In this document: positions 5,830-7,192 of the stretch, piece by piece
How positions within the stretch are numbered: position 1 is the first letter of the stretch
Layout: every line of letters begins with the position of its first letter
Assembly (NCBI GenBank): GCA_046294625.1
Contig: JBKBKN010000043.1
Location: 1 to 7,192, forward strand
DNA length: 7,192 bases
DNA from: JBKBKN01 sp046294625
Lineage (GTDB): Bacteria; Bacteroidota; Bacteroidia; M30B66
Reading direction: 5' to 3'
Notes under the pieces: generated by a model
Database searches by the model: none
Told to the model about the DNA's origin: nothing
Seen by the model: the letters and a program-made list of their open reading frames with translations, nothing else
Translations under genes and position numbers: made by a program

Positions 5830-6954
5830 ATGCAATTACAATATCTTCTTGAAAAGGCACTTAAATTAGAGTGGCTAACCATAGATGAAGCTATTTTTTT
5901 ATGGAAAAATGCTTCTACAGCCCAGTTAATGCACGTTGGTCACACGCTCAGATTGATTCAAAAACCTGACAACAAAGTAACCTGGATTATTGACCGAAAT
6001 CTCAATACCACCAATGTTTGTATAGCGAACTGTAAGTTTTGCAACTTTTTTAGAATTCCGGGTCATAAAGAATCCTACATCACTTCACTTGACGAATACA
6101 AGATAAAAATTGAAGAAACAATACGCTACGGAGGCGATCAATTATTGCTGCAAGGTGGTCACCATCCCGACCTTGGAATTGAATATTATGAGCAACTCTT
6201 TAGAGATTTGAAGCAAATGTTTCCTGAAGTGAAATTGCATGCACTTGGTCCACCTGAGATAGCCCATATTTCAAAGTTAAGCGGATTGTCGCATACAGAA
6301 GTTTTAAGCCGATTAAAAGCAGCAGGCATGGATTCACTGCCCGGCGCAGGTGCAGAGATTTTAAATGATCGTGTGCGGCGAATGATTTCAAAAGGGAAAT
6401 GTGGCGGGCAAGAATGGCTAGATGTGATGCGTGCTGCGCATCAATTGAATATTACTTCATCAGCTACTATGATGTTTGGCCATATAGAAACTTTGTACGA
6501 ACGATTTGAACACCTGAGTTGGATAAGACAAGTTCAAAGCGAGAAGCCAGAGCATGCCAAAGGATTTATAGCTTTTATACCATGGCCCTTTCAAGATGAT
6601 GGAACCTTACTCCAAAGAGTTAAAGGAATTAGCAACAATGTGACCGGGGATGAATACATCAGAATGATTGCCATGTCGAGAATAATGCTACCGAACATTA
6701 AAAATATTCAGGCTTCATGGCTTACCGTGGGTGAAAAAGTTGCACAATTGTGTCTCTATGCGGGAGCTAATGATTTTGGCTCCATTATGATTGAAGAAAA
6801 TGTAGTTTCTGCTGCAGGTGCACCGCATCGATTTACTTCAGAAGGAATTCAAAAAGCGATTAAAGCGGCCGGATTTGAACCACAATTGCGTAATCAGCAA
6901 TATGAAGATAGAGCGATGCCTGAAATCATGGAACAGCAGGTGATCACCTACTAA
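5830..6954 (+). CDS. mqnC: Cyclic dehypoxanthinyl futalosine synthase MqnC (radical SAM)
   Basis: MqnC cyclises dehypoxanthine futalosine to cyclic dehypoxanthine futalosine, a step of the futalosine (Mqn) route to menaquinone, using a [4Fe-4S] cluster and S-adenosylmethionine in the cytoplasm. The cluster motif CxxxCxxC is C64, C68 and C71 within TTNVCIANCKFCNFFRIPGH. Other family blocks are IDRN (54-57), GGDQLLLQGGHHPDLG, HALGPPEI, DSLPGAGAEIL, ATMMFGHIETLYERFEHL, GFIAFIPWPFQ, ASWLTVGEK and NDFGSIMIEENVVSAAGA. These separate it from the related MqnE. The 374-residue length and the N-terminus fit full-length homologues, so the ATG at 5830 is preferred even though a promoter-like -7 box ends 4 bases before it. 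It stands alone: no other mqn gene is in the window, and its left neighbour diverges. No clear hairpin terminator follows the stop. Confidence 0.96.
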   Translation: MQLQYLLEKALKLEWLTIDEAIFLWKNASTAQLMHVGHTLRLIQKPDNKVTWIIDRNLNTTNVCIANCKFCNFFRIPGHKESYITSLDEYKIKIEETIRYGGDQLLLQGGHHPDLGIEYYEQLFRDLKQMFPEVKLHALGPPEIAHISKLSGLSHTEVLSRLKAAGMDSLPGAGAEILNDRVRRMISKGKCGGQEWLDVMRAAHQLNITSSATMMFGHIETLYERFEHLSWIRQVQSEKPEHAKGFIAFIPWPFQDDGTLLQRVKGISNNVTGDEYIRMIAMSRIMLPNIKNIQASWLTVGEKVAQLCLYAGANDFGSIMIEENVVSAAGAPHRFTSEGIQKAIKAAGFEPQLRNQQYEDRAMPEIMEQQVITY

Positions 6955-7029
6955 ATTATTGATCAACTTCTCTGCGGCAATTCGCAATTGAACGGATCAC
7001 TTCAATTTACTTACACTTTCAAAATCAAT

Positions 7030-7061
7030 ATCAATTGATAGGCTTCTATGTGGGGAGTGCA
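7030..7061. repeat. Direct repeat copy 1 (decayed tRNA 3' end and flank)
   Basis: It aligns without gaps with 7161-7192, 131 bases to the right, with 27 of 32 positions identical by hand count. The core is ATCAATTGA, one variable base, AGGCTTCTATGT. It covers the 3' acceptor end of a tRNA-like sequence on the minus strand plus its downstream flank. The flank contains a perfect 12-base palindrome, TATCAATTGATA, at 7029-7040. Confidence 0.75.
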
Positions 7062-7135
7062 ATATTCGAACTTGCGATATTCCTACTACTCCTACTCATG
7101 ACAGTAGGAAGGACAGCGATAACCGAACTACGCAG
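7051..7135 (-). pseudogene. Decayed tRNA copy (tRNA-Pro-like remnant)
   Basis: Read on the minus strand, a D-arm-like GCG...CGC hairpin occupies 7133-7116 with the loop TAGTTCGGTTAT. A T-arm-like segment is at 7075-7059 (GCAAG, loop TTCGAAT, ATTGC), followed by ACTCCCC and A at 7058-7051, where the 3' acceptor strand and discriminator should be. The 5' acceptor strand is missing: T-rich terminator tail sits there and cannot pair. The anticodon region is expanded to about 40 bases between the two arms and contains TCCTACT twice plus its inverted copy, with no recognisable anticodon loop. The D-arm resembles tRNA-Pro of Bacteroidota as I remember it. It appears to be a broken duplicate of the tRNA at the right edge, not a working tRNA. 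Confidence 0.55.
7090..7109. repeat. Inverted repeat inside the tRNA remnant
   Basis: TCCTACT (7090-7096) and AGTAGGA (7103-7109) form a 7-bp stem with a 6-base loop. A further direct copy of TCCTACT lies at 7081-7087. It occupies the place of the anticodon and variable arms and could reflect slippage or a small palindromic insertion. Confidence 0.6.
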
Positions 7136-7148
7136 AAATAAAATAAAA

Positions 7149-7176
7149 AAGCCTGTCAAAATCAATTGACAGGCTT
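7149..7176 (-). terminator. Intrinsic terminator of the minus-strand tRNA entering from the right
   Basis: AAGCCTGTCAA (7149-7159) and TTGACAGGCTT (7166-7176) form an 11-bp perfect stem with a 6-base loop. On the minus strand the stem is followed by TTTTTTATTT, the signature of a rho-independent terminator. Its upstream edge lies 5 bases past the tRNA 3' end at 7182. Read on the plus strand the hairpin has no T tract, so it does not serve mqnC. Confidence 0.8.
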
Positions 7177-7192
7177 CTATGTCGGGGCGGCA
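7161..7192. repeat. Direct repeat copy 2 (tRNA 3' end and flank)
   Basis: Partner of 7030-7061, running into the right edge of the window, so the true length of the repeat cannot be seen. This copy has the intact terminator half-stem (GACAGGCTT) and an intact acceptor end. It is therefore presumably the functional version, and the left copy the degenerate one. Confidence 0.75.
7182..7192 (-). tRNA. 3' end of a tRNA, probably tRNA-Pro, truncated by the window edge
   Basis: On the minus strand the last 11 bases read TGC, then CGCCCCG and A. This fits the end of a T stem, a 3' acceptor strand and the discriminator base. A G72 (implying a C1-G72 pair) with A73 is characteristic of bacterial tRNA-Pro. 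The next bases are CA then T, so CCA is not fully encoded. Support comes from the terminator hairpin immediately after it and from the repeat copy at 7051-7061, which continues into a recognisable T arm. Only 11 bases are visible, so the isotype is an inference. Confidence 0.5.

Noticed and set aside
1..7192. CRISPR array, transposon, phage or defence genes
   Set aside because: No regularly spaced repeats, transposase motifs or known defence domains were seen in any frame. The protein genes are metabolic or envelope-related.

Overview
The window looks like chromosomal DNA of a Bacteroidota bacterium. It is AT-rich. Most start codons (the M50 protease, the aminopeptidase, pdxA, mqnC) lack a Shine-Dalgarno sequence. 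Bacteroidota-type -7 boxes (TAnnTTTG) lie upstream of two genes. The proteins also read as Bacteroidota family members: a DUF4476 secreted protein, a futalosine-pathway MqnC, and a Bacteroidota-style PdxA. I cannot place it below phylum from sequence alone.

Layout, left to right. (1) 1-225 (+): the last 74 codons of an acyl-CoA carboxylase carboxyltransferase (beta) subunit. (2) 389-1471 (+): a complete site-2 protease (M50) with two C-terminal CBS domains. (3) 1479-2015 and 2223-2975 (both -): two tandem paralogous secreted proteins. The upstream one (250 aa) has an N-terminal beta-type domain, a Met/His-rich linker and a C-terminal DUF4476 domain. The downstream one (178 aa) keeps only the N-terminal domain. 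An intrinsic terminator separates them. Both have strong Shine-Dalgarno sequences and share a 15-bp upstream box. (4) 3087-5587 (-): a two-gene operon, an M17 leucyl aminopeptidase followed by pdxA (vitamin B6 synthesis), joined by an ATGA stop/start overlap. (5) 5588-5829: a divergent intergenic region with a -7 box for each side. (6) 5830-6954 (+): mqnC, the radical SAM cyclase of the futalosine route to menaquinone. (7) 6955-7192: no protein gene. It holds the 3' end of a minus-strand tRNA (probably tRNA-Pro) cut by the right edge, its terminator hairpin, and then a decayed second copy of the tRNA and its 3' flank.

Most of the window is housekeeping metabolism (fatty/branched acyl-CoA carboxylation, peptide turnover, PLP, menaquinone). 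No defence system, CRISPR array, transposase or phage gene is visible. The parts that most deserve a second look are the secreted paralogue pair with its atypical translation signals and shared upstream box, and the tRNA duplication remnant at the right end.
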